Part shown: positions 45,553 to 53,106 of the stretch, in pieces | How the letters are laid out: every line of letters starts with the position of its first letter | Position numbering within the stretch: the stretch's first letter is position 1 | Source: Neorhizobium galegae | GTDB lineage: Bacteria; Pseudomonadota; Alphaproteobacteria; Rhizobiales; Rhizobiaceae | Direction of reading: 5' to 3' | Assembly: GCF_017877055.1 (NCBI RefSeq) | Contig: NZ_JAGIPG010000001.1 | Location: 496,001-560,000 of the forward strand | Length of the DNA: 64,000 bases | Program-made: the position numbers and the translations under genes | Notes under the pieces: model-generated | What the model saw: only the letters and a program-made list of their open reading frames with translations | Database searches by the model: none | Told to the model about the DNA's origin: nothing

Positions 45553-45589
45553 GGCCGGCGCCAGCCAGGTGGCGCCGGCCTTTGTTTTT
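45553..45589 (+). terminator. Rho-independent terminator after ompW
   Basis: A perfect 11-bp stem (GGCCGGCGCCA and TGGCGCCGGCC) with a 6-base loop is followed by TTTGTTTTT. Confidence 0.92.
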
Positions 45590-45665
45590 CAGCCCTTCAA
45601 CAGATGGAAACGGGCGGCGTCGCCATCGACGACGAACCCTTCTCCATCGCGCATGAGGTCGAGCC

Positions 45666-46745
45666 TCATGACGTTCGCCCGGCATCGGCAAGCAGCCGCT
45701 CGGCGATCTGCACGGCGTTGAGCGCCGCACCCTTCAGCAACTGATCACCGGCGACGAAGATCGCCAGCGTCCTGCCCGACGGATCGCCGAGATCGGTGCG
45801 GATGCGGCCGACGAGAACGTCGTCCTCGCCAGACGCTTCCGACGGCATCGGGAAATGGTTGCGGGCGCGGTCATCGACGAGACGCAGGCCGGGGGCGGCG
45901 GACAGCAGGCTGCGGGCCTCTTCGGGCGATACCGGCTGGTCGAACTCGATCGAGATCGCCATGGCGTGGGCGCGCAGTACCGGCACGCGGATGCAGGTGA
46001 TGCCGATCGGCAGCTCGGGCACGTCGAGGATGCGACGGGTCTCGGCCACCACCTTCAGTTCCTCGCCGTTATAGCCGCTCTCCGGGTCCATCTCGGCATT
46101 GTGGCTGAACAGGTTGAAGGCGTAAGGATGCGGCAGAACCTTCGGCTCGAAGGCTTCGCCGGCGAGATAGGCTGCGGTCGACAGCCGCAGCTCTTCCATC
46201 GCCGCAGCGCCTGCGCCGGAGGCGGCCTGGTAGGTCGAGATGTTGAGCCGGCGGATCGGATGGGCGCGGTGGAGCGGCGCCAAGGCCACGGTGGCGATCG
46301 CCGCGACGCAGTTCGGGTTGGCGATGATGCCGCGGTGCTGCCCGAGCGCTTTGCCGTTCACCTCCGGCACGATCAGCGGCACCGCCGCTTCCATGCGGAA
46401 AGCGGAGGAATTGTCGATGACCACGGCGCCGGCCTTCACCGCGATCGGCGCAAAACGCTTGGAAATGCCGCTGCCGGCCGAGAAGAGGGCGATATCGACG
46501 CCCTTGAAACTCTCCTCGGTCAGTTCCTCGATAACGAGTTCGGTGCCGTTGAATTCAACCGTTTTGCCGGCCGAGCGGGCCGAGGCGAGCAGCTTCAAGC
46601 CGCCGAGCGGGAAGTTGCGGGCTGAAAGGCAATTCAGAAGCTCGACGCCAACCGCACCGGTGGCGCCGACGATCGCGACGACCGGGGTTGCGGTCGAAAG
46701 GCCGATGGACTGGCCGGGAGCGAGGTTTTCAAGATCGATCAGCAT
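45666..46745 (-). CDS. asd: Aspartate-semialdehyde dehydrogenase
   Basis: NADPH-dependent enzyme of 359 aa reducing aspartyl phosphate to aspartate semialdehyde, the branch point to lysine/DAP, threonine, methionine. Rossmann start VVAIVGATGAVGVELLNCL (about residue 23), catalytic Cys in IIANPNCVAAI (about 150), VIDNSSAFRM and the substrate Arg/His region TCIRVPVLRAHAMA. AAGGAG precedes the ATG at 46743-46745. Relative to many alphaproteobacterial Asd proteins (~344 aa) it has a slightly longer N-terminus. A Thr-rich mini-ORF and a GC hairpin lie upstream. A second asd elsewhere in the genome is possible. Confidence 0.92.
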   Translation of the reverse strand: MLIDLENLAPGQSIGLSTATPVVAIVGATGAVGVELLNCLSARNFPLGGLKLLASARSAGKTVEFNGTELVIEELTEESFKGVDIALFSAGSGISKRFAPIAVKAGAVVIDNSSAFRMEAAVPLIVPEVNGKALGQHRGIIANPNCVAAIATVALAPLHRAHPIRRLNISTYQAASGAGAAAMEELRLSTAAYLAGEAFEPKVLPHPYAFNLFSHNAEMDPESGYNGEELKVVAETRRILDVPELPIGITCIRVPVLRAHAMAISIEFDQPVSPEEARSLLSAAPGLRLVDDRARNHFPMPSEASGEDDVLVGRIRTDLGDPSGRTLAIFVAGDQLLKGAALNAVQIAERLLADAGRTS

Positions 46746-46798
46746 TTTCGTCTCTCCTTGGATTTTAAGAGAGAGACAGGGCTGTTTGTCACCTTTGA

Positions 46799-46823
46799 AC
46801 CCCGTCCGTCTCTGGCGGGGTTT
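46799..46823 (-). terminator. Hairpin between the Thr-rich mini-ORF and asd
   Basis: AACCCCG and CGGGGTT pair around an 11-base loop, 54 bases before the asd ATG. On the asd strand the 5' half (AAAACCCCGC) could instead pair with GCGGGGCGTTTT at the end of the mini-ORF, so two exclusive structures are possible. No U-run follows on this strand, which weakens a plain terminator reading. Confidence 0.45.
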
Positions 46824-46840
46824 TGAGGATGATGTCGCGA

Positions 46841-46918
46841 CTACCGCGCACGCACCCAAAAACGCCCCGCGTCAGCGGTCGTTTTCATGGTGGTTTTGGT
46901 GGTCAGGTTTGCGAACAT
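46841..46918 (-). CDS. Threonine-rich leader peptide candidate upstream of asd
   Basis: A 25-codon frame starting at ATG 46916-46918 reads MFANL, then TTKTTMKTT, then ADAGRFWVRAR and TAG. Six of nine consecutive codons are threonine codons. It lies 95 bases upstream of asd, an enzyme of threonine synthesis, and is followed by mutually exclusive stem options. This is the layout of thr-type transcription attenuators. No clear Shine-Dalgarno precedes the ATG and the hairpin lacks a U-run, so it remains a candidate. Confidence 0.45.
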   Translation of the reverse strand: MFANLTTKTTMKTTADAGRFWVRAR

Positions 46919-47032
46919 GGCGGCTTGAATAACATGAGCCTGAGGCGCCGCCAAGCGGGGTTCCCTCGGATATTTCCGCGGTCGCGTCTCGCCCGGCCGA
47001 GCAACCGGACGAGAGGGTGGGCGCGGGGTTCC

Positions 47033-47250
47033 TCAGTCGCCGTCCTTAGCGCGATAGGCATCCGGAATGATGAAGATCTCGTCGGCGCGGCCATAACCGC
47101 CGTCCTTGACCTCCTCGATCAGCACCATGGTGTGGGGCCTCGCGGCCTCGCTCATGTATTCGACCAGCATCTCGGTCATGCGGTGGACGATCTCTTCCTT
47201 CTGGGCCTTGCTGAGGCGGCTTCGGGCGTCTTGATGTTCACGAATGGCAT
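47033..47250 (-). pseudogene. Tautomerase (4-oxalocrotonate tautomerase family), frameshifted
   Basis: From ATG 47248-47250 the frame reads MPFVNIKTPEA, the classic start with catalytic Pro2, then goes out of frame. In the next frame LSKAQKEEIVHRMTEMLVEY and VLIEEVKDGGYGRADEIFII continue the family to a normal stop at 47033. Together they would give a ~72-residue tautomerase. A single missing C in the run GAAGCCGCC(C)TCAGC would explain the break. It may be a real pseudogene or a base-call error. It lies 34 bases after the SDR gene on the same strand. Confidence 0.8.
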
Positions 47251-47283
47251 TGGGTTGTCCTCAAAGGTTGGTGTTTCGGTGTT

Positions 47284-48024
47284 TCAGATCATGCCGCCGT
47301 TGGCGCGCAGCACCTGGCCGTTGACCCAGCCGCCGTCTGGGCCGGCGAGGAAGGAGACGACGGAGGCGATGTCCTGCGGCTGGCCGAGCCGGCTGAGCGG
47401 GATGGTCCTGACGATATTCTGGACCAGTTCCTCAGACTTGCCGGTCATGAACAGCTCGGTTTCGACGGGGCCCGGCGCGACCGCGTTGACGGTGATCTTC
47501 CGCCGGCCGAGTTCCTTGGAGGCGACATGTGTCAGCGCTTCGACGGCGGCCTTGGTGGCGGCATAACCGCCATAGGCCGGACCATAGGCGCCGACCACGC
47601 TCGACGAGAAGTTGATGATGCGGCCGCCGTCGCGCAGGCGCTTGCCTGCTTCGCGGATGCCCCGGAACGTGCCGGTCAGATTGATGGCGAGTTGGGTTTC
47701 GAAGGCCTCGTCGTCCATCTCGGCGAGCGGTGCAAGCCGCATCACGCCGGCATTGTTGACGAGGATGTCCGCACCGCCGAAGTTCTGTTCGGCGGCGTCG
47801 AACAGGGTTGCGGCGGCGGTCGGGCTGCCGATATCCGCCTGGACCGCGACCGCCTTGCCGCCGCCTGCTTCAATCTGTGCAACGACCTCGTCGGCGGCGT
47901 GCCGGCTCGTCGCATAGTTCACGACGACTGCGACGCCGTCCTCAGCGAGGCGGAGCGCGATGGCCCTGCCGATACCCTTGGAAGCGCCGGTAACGATCGC
48001 GACGCGCTGTGCGTTGTTGGTCAT
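47284..48024 (-). CDS. Short-chain dehydrogenase/reductase (SDR)
   Basis: Classical SDR of 246 aa using NAD(P)H. The cofactor motif is VTGASKGIGRAIA (about residues 11-23), with NYATSRH at the NADP-preferring position, NNAGVM (about 90), the catalytic Ser in INFSSSVVGAYG (about 140) and Tyr-x3-Lys in YGGYAATKAAVE (about 153). PGPVETELF follows. The ATG at 48022-48024 has AAGGAG seven bases before it. It is divergent from a LysR gene, its likely regulator. Substrate unknown; the broken tautomerase downstream probably belonged to the same operon. Confidence 0.92.
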   Translation of the reverse strand: MTNNAQRVAIVTGASKGIGRAIALRLAEDGVAVVVNYATSRHAADEVVAQIEAGGGKAVAVQADIGSPTAAATLFDAAEQNFGGADILVNNAGVMRLAPLAEMDDEAFETQLAINLTGTFRGIREAGKRLRDGGRIINFSSSVVGAYGPAYGGYAATKAAVEALTHVASKELGRRKITVNAVAPGPVETELFMTGKSEELVQNIVRTIPLSRLGQPQDIASVVSFLAGPDGGWVNGQVLRANGGMI

Positions 48025-48086
48025 GGATCTCTCCTTGGTTGGTGAGCAGGAGATAATGCTGACACCGAGCAAGAACAATTGCCGGT

Positions 48087-48104
48087 GAATTGACATGACA
48101 ATTC
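48087..48104. promoter_or_regulatory. Inverted repeat GAATTG-N6-CAATTC between SDR and LysR genes
   Basis: Perfect 6-base arms with a 6-base spacer, in the 99-base divergent promoter region; an additional CAATT..AATTG pair overlaps it (from 48076). LysR-type proteins bind such dyads between themselves and their target gene. The AT-rich motif differs from the GC-rich surroundings. Confidence 0.55.
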
Positions 48105-48123
48105 GCCTGTGGTGAACAAGGTC

Positions 48124-49017
48124 ATGGATCGTCTCGACCGCATGCAGCTCTTCATCCGGATTGTCGAACGGCGCAGCTTTTCCGCTGCCGCCGCCGATCT
48201 CGGCCTTGCCCGCTCGACGGTCACCGAAGCCATCAAGCAGCTCGAGGAGGGGATCGGCACGCGACTTCTGGAGCGAACGACGCGTCACGTCACCCCGACA
48301 CTCGATGGCCGGGCCTTCTACGAGCGTTGCCTTGCCATCCTGGCGGAGGTGGACGAGGCGGAGAACATTTTTCGCGATGCGCAACCGCGCGGACTGCTGA
48401 GGGTCGATGCGCACGGGTTCCTGACTCGTACGTTCCTCCTGCCCCGCCTTCATGAATTCCTCGACCGCTATCCGCTGCTCGACCTGCAGATCGGCCAGGG
48501 CGACCGGCTGGTGGACCTCGTTCGCGAAGGCGTGGATTGCGTCATCCGGGCAGGCGAGATCGACGACAGCGGGCTGATCATGCGCAGGCTTGGGACGATC
48601 ACCGAGATCACCTGTGCCAGCCGGGCCTATGTCGAGAAACACGGCATGCCGAAATCACCCGATGCGCTGGAAGGGCATTTCGCCATCGGCTTCCTCTCGT
48701 CGCGCACCGGCCAGATCATGCCGCTCGAATTCACGGTCGGGGAGGCGGTGCGCTACGTCACCCTTCCAAGCCGGCTGACGGTCAACAATTCGGACACGAT
48801 GGTCGATCTCGCCCGGCGTGGCTTCGGGCTGATGCAGGCGCCGCGTTATCGCCTGCAGCGGGATATCGACGACGGTGTCCTCGTCGAAGTGCTTGGCGAC
48901 TTCCCACCGCCGCCGACACCGCTTTCGGCGCTCTATCCGCAGAACCGCCAGCTCTCGCCGCGGGTGCGCGTTTTCCTCGACTGGATCGTCAAGGTGTTTG
49001 CCGAAGCCGGGCTTTGA
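48124..49017 (+). CDS. LysR family transcriptional regulator
   Basis: Regulator of 297 aa. HTH at about residues 5-60 (MQLFIRIVERRSFSAAAADL, then ARSTVTEAIKQLEEGIGTRLLERTTRHV) and a CrgA-like effector domain (about 85-290). The ATG at 48124 gives the typical MDRLDRMQLF start; a GTG 15 bases earlier is open. It is divergent from the SDR gene with a dyad between, so it most likely controls SDR (and formerly the tautomerase). It is a paralogue of the LysR at 41355. Confidence 0.9.
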   Translation: MDRLDRMQLFIRIVERRSFSAAAADLGLARSTVTEAIKQLEEGIGTRLLERTTRHVTPTLDGRAFYERCLAILAEVDEAENIFRDAQPRGLLRVDAHGFLTRTFLLPRLHEFLDRYPLLDLQIGQGDRLVDLVREGVDCVIRAGEIDDSGLIMRRLGTITEITCASRAYVEKHGMPKSPDALEGHFAIGFLSSRTGQIMPLEFTVGEAVRYVTLPSRLTVNNSDTMVDLARRGFGLMQAPRYRLQRDIDDGVLVEVLGDFPPPPTPLSALYPQNRQLSPRVRVFLDWIVKVFAEAGL

Positions 49018-49039
49018 GATCCAGACGGGTTCGAGCTTC

Positions 49040-49282
49040 CTACGGCCGATAGATCGCCTGGAGCCTGGCAAGATCGGCGATCTTCAGTTCCACCGGATCC
49101 ATGTCGTCGCGCGAAGGCTTGAACCAGGCGGTCGCCTCCTGGATATGCCGCCCATAGGGTTCCGGATACACGCTCAGCCCCATTACCCACTGGCGGACGA
49201 TTTCGCGGTCCATGCGGCCCGATGCATAGCGGTCGTGCATGGTCCTGGCAGATGTGGTGAGGTCTTCGACATTCTTCATCAA
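49040..49282 (-). CDS. Small hypothetical protein (80 aa)
   Basis: Acidic/basic mixed soluble protein of 80 aa, not recognised. It reads MMKNVEDLTTSARTMHDRYA, then IVRQWVMGLSVYPEPYGRHI and ends ADLARLQAIYRP. It starts in a four-base overlap (ATGA) with the stop of the upstream 88-aa gene, so the two are co-translated. No membrane segment, no metal motif. Conserved small pairs like this are common in rhizobia. Confidence 0.6.
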   Translation of the reverse strand: MMKNVEDLTTSARTMHDRYASGRMDREIVRQWVMGLSVYPEPYGRHIQEATAWFKPSRDDMDPVELKIADLARLQAIYRP

Positions 49283-49545
49283 TGCACCGCGGGGTTGGGC
49301 TCGGGTTCGCCGAAGAAGGAGCGGATGCCGTCGCGCTCGACGGTCGCCAGGAATTCGTCGAAGGCTTCGCGGTCGGTCGGAAACGGCTCTTCCCAGGTGG
49401 TGACGTCATCTTCTTCGGTGATGACTTCGAGCGTCCAGTCGCCCTGGGTGCCGGCAGGGCGGTAGATATCGACCAGCACGGTAATGCCGTCATCGGTGAA
49501 TTCGCCGGCGAGTTCGGAATGTTCAGTCTTGGGTGCCTTGGCCAT
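49279..49545 (-). CDS. Small acidic hypothetical protein (88 aa)
   Basis: Strongly acidic protein of 88 aa, not recognised. It reads MAKAPKTEHSELAGEFTDDG, then ITVLVDIYRPAGTQGDWTLE and TWEEPFPTDREAFDEFLATV. The ATG at 49543-49545 is chosen since the protein-like composition begins there; the long frame upstream of it is low-complexity. Coupled with the 80-aa gene through an ATGA overlap. The WTLEVITEEDD..W pattern suggests a small alpha/beta fold. Confidence 0.6.
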   Translation of the reverse strand: MAKAPKTEHSELAGEFTDDGITVLVDIYRPAGTQGDWTLEVITEEDDVTTWEEPFPTDREAFDEFLATVERDGIRSFFGEPEPNPAVH

Positions 49546-49823
49546 GTCCTGTCCGATCGTAGAAACGGCTGTCGTCGCGCTGCGGCTCCGGTCCAGGGAG
49601 GAGGGAATCGGGCACGCGGCGGTGCGACCGTCGGGAATGGTCCCATACACTGCTTTCTCCTGTCGCTCCACTGGTGGTGATTGTTTGAGATCGTAGGAAT
49701 GTTGTGGAGGTTGCCTGGAATGAAACGGCTGCGTGGATCCCCACAAGGGGGAGGGACAAGATTGCCGCACCCCCGTCCATCCTCACGCTTCCATCATCTC
49801 CGCGTGAATACGGCCTTTCCGCC

Positions 49824-49988
49824 ATGGACCCGACCTACCTGCCGTCCCAGCTTCGCTGCATGATCACACGCCGCATCGATGCAGGGGTGATGACGTCAGA
49901 CGAGAACGGTCCTTCGGCCCGCAGCGGCTATCGCGACGGTCTGCACAACCTGCTCGCCGAAATCACCGCAGCCATCCGCGCCGCCTGA
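49824..49988 (+). CDS. Possible 54-aa small protein
   Basis: ATG 49824 opens 54 codons (MDPTYLPSQLRCMITRRIDA through GYRDGLHNLLAEITAAIRAA). The last 20 residues would form an amphipathic helix. Codon composition resembles neighbouring genes, but no clear ribosome site precedes the ATG and the family is unknown. Possible chance frame. Confidence 0.3.
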   Translation: MDPTYLPSQLRCMITRRIDAGVMTSDENGPSARSGYRDGLHNLLAEITAAIRAA

Positions 49989-50403
49989 AGCCGCTTCGGC
50001 TGCGGGGACGATTTTGTCGTGGCCGGCCGAAATTTCTCTTTTGTTTGAACGGTGGTCGCTCCCGAACGTCGCCGTTTCATCCCCGCTGTCGCGGCCGTGG
50101 CTACACTGGGCGTGTCACGGGCAGGGAGCCGGGTCGCGAACCGGTGTCGCATCCCACGGGGAGCATCCGGCGCCCGGTGACGGTCACAAAGGCGAGGGCG
50201 GCGCCGTCAGGGCGCCGAGCGCCGGAAGGTATCAGGTTCGGAATTTGGAGACTCCGTCACCAGCCTTTCGGGACAATGCGGGAAACGATCGGGCAGGCAG
50301 TACGGCCTGACACCACACCATTTCAAACACGCTGCCTGCCCATCCCGCATGGACCAGGCCGCGGCGGAGATTTTTCCGCCGCGGTTATTCGTGCTGCGAG
50401 ATT
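49989..50403. other. Gene-free, highly structured GC-rich stretch
   Basis: Over 400 bases no gene is convincing on either strand. It contains GCGCC/GGCGC-rich self-complementary runs (50190-50235) and a two-part inverted repeat: ATGCGGGA (50276-50283) with TCCCGCAT (50343-50350), and GGGCAGGCAG (50291-50300) with CTGCCTGCCC (50332-50341). A perfect 10-bp hairpin closes it at 50359-50384. The pairing potential suggests a structured RNA or a degraded element. I tried cobalamin, TPP, FMN, SRP and RNase P patterns and none fitted well. Confidence 0.5.
50359..50384. terminator. Perfect hairpin downstream of the WD40 gene
   Basis: CCGCGGCGGA and TCCGCCGCGG enclose a 6-base loop, 20 bases past the WD40 stop. 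On the plus strand it is followed by TTATT. It could end transcription from either side. Confidence 0.6.
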
Positions 50404-51390
50404 TCAGGCTGCAATATCGATGACGCCGCAATCGCCGGCATCGGAGGCGAAGGCAACGAGCTTGCCGCTGGCACTCCAGCTCAATCCGGTAATACCGCCC
50501 TTGCCGGGCCGGCGCAGGAGCGCTTCCTTTCCGTCGGCGAGCCTTACGCCAAGGATCATGCCGTCGATGAAGCCGATGGCGAGCACTTCCTCGGCCGGAT
50601 GGAAGGCGACCGACGTGACCATGATATTGGCGCGGGTGCCGAGTTCCTGCGGCGCCTTGCCCATCGGTCCGTCCTTTGCCGAAAACGGCCAGACGATCGC
50701 CGCCGGCGCGCCCGACGAGGCGAGCCACTTGCCCTTCGGCGACCAGGAGAGCGATTTCACCTTGGCCGGATAACCGGTCATCCGCATGTGGCGGTTCTCG
50801 CCCGGCTTGCCGTCGAGCTTCCAGCCGTGCAGGGCGTTTTCCTGCATGGTCGTCACCAGGAAACGTCCGTCGGGCGAGAAGGTGACGGCGTTGTGCGCAC
50901 CCTTCCATTCGAGATCGACCGGCGGCGCATTGGTGCCGACCCAGTGCAGCGAGACACCGTTGTAACGGGCGGCGGCGATCCTGAGACCCTTGCCCGCGAA
51001 GGCGAGGCCTTCGACGCTGCGCTCCTCGGGAAATTCCTTCAGCGTGCCGTCGCTCTGTTTCACGAAGCTCGACTTGCCATACGCATAGGCGACCGCATTC
51101 TGCGGGCCGCCGGCAACGACGCTGATCCACTTGCGCGGTGCTTCGGCAATCAGGGTCGCCTCGCCATTGCTGCCGATGCGCATCACCTTGCCGTCCTCGC
51201 CGCCGGTCAGCAGCGTGGCGCTGAAGGGGTCGCGGATGCAGGTCAGCAGACCCTGATGAGCCTCCGTGACCTTCTCGCCGCCGTCAAGGCGGTGGATCGT
51301 GCCGGCGGCGGTGGCGAAGAATGGAACGTCGCCGAGGAAATGTGCGGCGACGACATGGCCTTCCAGATCAAGCGGTGCAACAGTCGGCAT
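50404..51390 (-). CDS. WD40 repeat protein coupled to CobW
   Basis: Protein of 328 aa built of about six WD40-type repeats (recognisable units around DPFSATLLTGGEDGKVMRI, HNAVTFSPDGRFLVTTMQE, VKSLSWSPKGKWLASSG, VTSVAFHPAEEVLAIGFIDG and ITGLSWSASGKLVAFASDAG), forming a beta-propeller. No signal peptide, so cytoplasmic. Its ATG overlaps the CobW stop (TAATG at 51388-51392), so it is translated with the GTPase. This cobW-WD40 pair recurs in alphaproteobacteria; the propeller probably acts as a scaffold in zinc handling, an inference from context. Confidence 0.88.
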   Translation of the reverse strand: MPTVAPLDLEGHVVAAHFLGDVPFFATAAGTIHRLDGGEKVTEAHQGLLTCIRDPFSATLLTGGEDGKVMRIGSNGEATLIAEAPRKWISVVAGGPQNAVAYAYGKSSFVKQSDGTLKEFPEERSVEGLAFAGKGLRIAAARYNGVSLHWVGTNAPPVDLEWKGAHNAVTFSPDGRFLVTTMQENALHGWKLDGKPGENRHMRMTGYPAKVKSLSWSPKGKWLASSGAPAAIVWPFSAKDGPMGKAPQELGTRANIMVTSVAFHPAEEVLAIGFIDGMILGVRLADGKEALLRRPGKGGITGLSWSASGKLVAFASDAGDCGVIDIAA

Positions 51391-52517
51391 TACGCAGCTT
51401 GTGCCTCACACGCCCGGAAGCTCTTTTCGATCTTGTCGACGTCGAGATCGCGGCCGATGAAGACAAGGCGCGATTCGCGCTTCTCGCCATCCTTCCACGG
51501 ACGCTGGTGGTCGCCCTCGACGATCATGTGGACGCCCTGCACGACATAACGTTCCTCGTCGCCCTTGAAGGCGATGATGCCCTTGAGGCGCAGGATGCTC
51601 GGGCCGTCCGTCTGGGTGACCTTCTGGATCCACGGGAAGAACCGTTCCGGGTTCATCTCGCCGCCGCGCAGCGAGATCGACTTCACCGTCACGTCATGGA
51701 TCGGCGACATTTCGCCGTGGTGATGATGGTGGTGATCGTGGCCGTGATGATCGTGGTCGTGGTCATGCGCATGATGGTCATGATCGTGGTCATGATGATG
51801 GTGGTCATGTCCATGGTCGTGGTCGCAATCCGGGCCGCAGACATGGTCGTCATGGCCGTGGTCGAGGAAGTGCGGATCGTTCTCGAGCGCGCGTTCCAGG
51901 TTGAAGGCGCCTTGGTCGAGCACGCGGGCGAGATCGACGCCGGAGCGACTGGTCTTGTAGACGCGGGCGGTCGGGTTGATGGCGCGAACCACGTCTTCGA
52001 TGATCGCCAGCTCTTCCGGGGTGACGAGATCGGTCTTGTTGATGACGACGACATCGGCAAAGGCGATCTGGTCTTCGGCTTCGCGGCTGTCCTTCAGGCG
52101 CAGCGGCAGGTGCTTGGCGTCGACCAGCGCGACGACTGCATCGAGCTCGGTCTTGGCGCGCACATCGTCATCCATGAAGAAAGTCTGGGCGACCGGGACC
52201 GGATCGGCAAGGCCGGTGGTCTCGACGATGATACCGTCGAAGCGGCCCGGGCGGCGCATCAGTCCCTCGACGACGCGGATCAGGTCGCCGCGCACGGTGC
52301 AGCAAACGCAACCGTTGTTCATTTCGTAGATCTCTTCGTCCGACTCGACGATCAGGTCGTTGTCGATGCCGATCTCGCCGAACTCGTTGACGATGACCGC
52401 GTATTTCTTGCCGTGGCTTTCGGAGAGGATGCGGTTGAGGAGCGTCGTCTTGCCGGCGCCGAGATAACCGGTGAGCACGGTGACGGGAACGGGCTTGACG
52501 GTGGCTGTTTCGGTCAT
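51390..52517 (-). CDS. CobW/COG0523 GTPase with histidine-rich loop, probable zinc metallochaperone
   Basis: G3E-family GTPase of 375 aa. Walker A is GYLGAGKTTLLNRIL (residues 17-31), the metal-binding motif is NGCVCCTVRGDL (CxCC, about 72-83), Walker B-like ETTGLADP (about 105) and the NKTD guanine motif (about 165). A stretch of ~50 residues (about 220-275) holds repeated His-Asp and runs of four to six His, plus a GPDCDHD site, a strong metal-buffer region. The CobW C-terminal domain follows. ATG 52515-52517 is chosen over an earlier start because GAGG precedes it. A Zur-like box lies upstream, so it is more likely zinc-stress than cobalamin related. Confidence 0.92.
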   Translation of the reverse strand: MTETATVKPVPVTVLTGYLGAGKTTLLNRILSESHGKKYAVIVNEFGEIGIDNDLIVESDEEIYEMNNGCVCCTVRGDLIRVVEGLMRRPGRFDGIIVETTGLADPVPVAQTFFMDDDVRAKTELDAVVALVDAKHLPLRLKDSREAEDQIAFADVVVINKTDLVTPEELAIIEDVVRAINPTARVYKTSRSGVDLARVLDQGAFNLERALENDPHFLDHGHDDHVCGPDCDHDHGHDHHHHDHDHDHHAHDHDHDHHGHDHHHHHHGEMSPIHDVTVKSISLRGGEMNPERFFPWIQKVTQTDGPSILRLKGIIAFKGDEERYVVQGVHMIVEGDHQRPWKDGEKRESRLVFIGRDLDVDKIEKSFRACEAQAA

Positions 52518-52608
52518 GAGAACCTCGAGGACTTGAGAGCGCACGATCGGCGCGGAAGCTTTGTTCGTCTCATATAAGGGCAAGCCGGGAGGAGTTCAAA
52601 GGGTTTGT

Positions 52609-52625
52609 ATGTTATAAGATCACAT
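52609..52625. promoter_or_regulatory. Zur-like box upstream of cobW
   Basis: ATGTTATA-A-GATCACAT: a 17-base imperfect dyad resembling Zur sites (ATGTTATAnTATAACAT type), six of eight pairs symmetrical, about 92 bases before the cobW ATG in an AT-rich spot. COG0523 genes are frequent Zur targets. Confidence 0.55.
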
Positions 52626-52701
52626 CGGAATTGCGGCTGGCGCCGGGCATGGCCGCGACCTTGCCGGCGGCGGTTGTGGGGGCGCCGAGGCGGCTTGATC
52701 C

Positions 52702-53106
52702 CTACGGCCTCGTTTCGGCGTCCGTCTGGCCCAGAAGCTGGTCGAGGGTCAGAAGCGGCTGTTCCGTCACCTTGGCATAGGCATAATGAAAGCAGTCGAA
52801 ATTGCTGAGATATCGACGCCCGATCCCGTACTTTTCGGCGACCGCGACCGCATAATTCAAAAGCTGCCAAGGCGATCCGGCCTCGCGAATCTCGATGCCC
52901 CGCGCATCCAGCCATTCAACGACCGCGCCTTCTGCCTGCTGATAACGGCAATCCAGCTGATCCGGGCGGGACAGGACCATAATCGCCTCCCACGCGGCCA
53001 GTGGTGAAGTGAAAGGCGAATTTGCCTGTAGCAGCGCCGTTTCGTAGGCTTCCGCGTTCTCTTCGCCGGCCATCATCGCGACGATCGCGCAGGCATCGAC
53101 GTACAT
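52702..53106 (-). CDS. VapC-like PIN domain ribonuclease toxin
   Basis: PIN-domain protein of 134 aa. The acidic active-site residues are visible: Asp in MYVDACAIVAMM (residue 4), Glu in WEAIMVLSR (about 40), and the Asp in LSNFDCFHYAYAK (about 103) followed by PLLTLDQ. This is the RNase toxin class that cleaves tRNA or rRNA. Its ATG overlaps the antitoxin stop by one base (TGATG). It is the second gene of a vapBC operon on the minus strand. Confidence 0.9.
   Translation of the reverse strand: MYVDACAIVAMMAGEENAEAYETALLQANSPFTSPLAAWEAIMVLSRPDQLDCRYQQAEGAVVEWLDARGIEIREAGSPWQLLNYAVAVAEKYGIGRRYLSNFDCFHYAYAKVTEQPLLTLDQLLGQTDAETRP

Noticed and set aside
46823..47566. Plus-strand frame of 247 codons across the tautomerase and SDR genes
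   Set aside because: It is antisense to the recognisable SDR and tautomerase sequences and has no family features.
50040..50300. Possible cobalamin riboswitch or SRP/RNase P RNA near cobW
   Set aside because: Some GCCGG/CCGG stems look suggestive, but the B12 box and the CCCCGCAACTGT core are missing and no gene follows in the right direction; kept only as an unassigned structured region.
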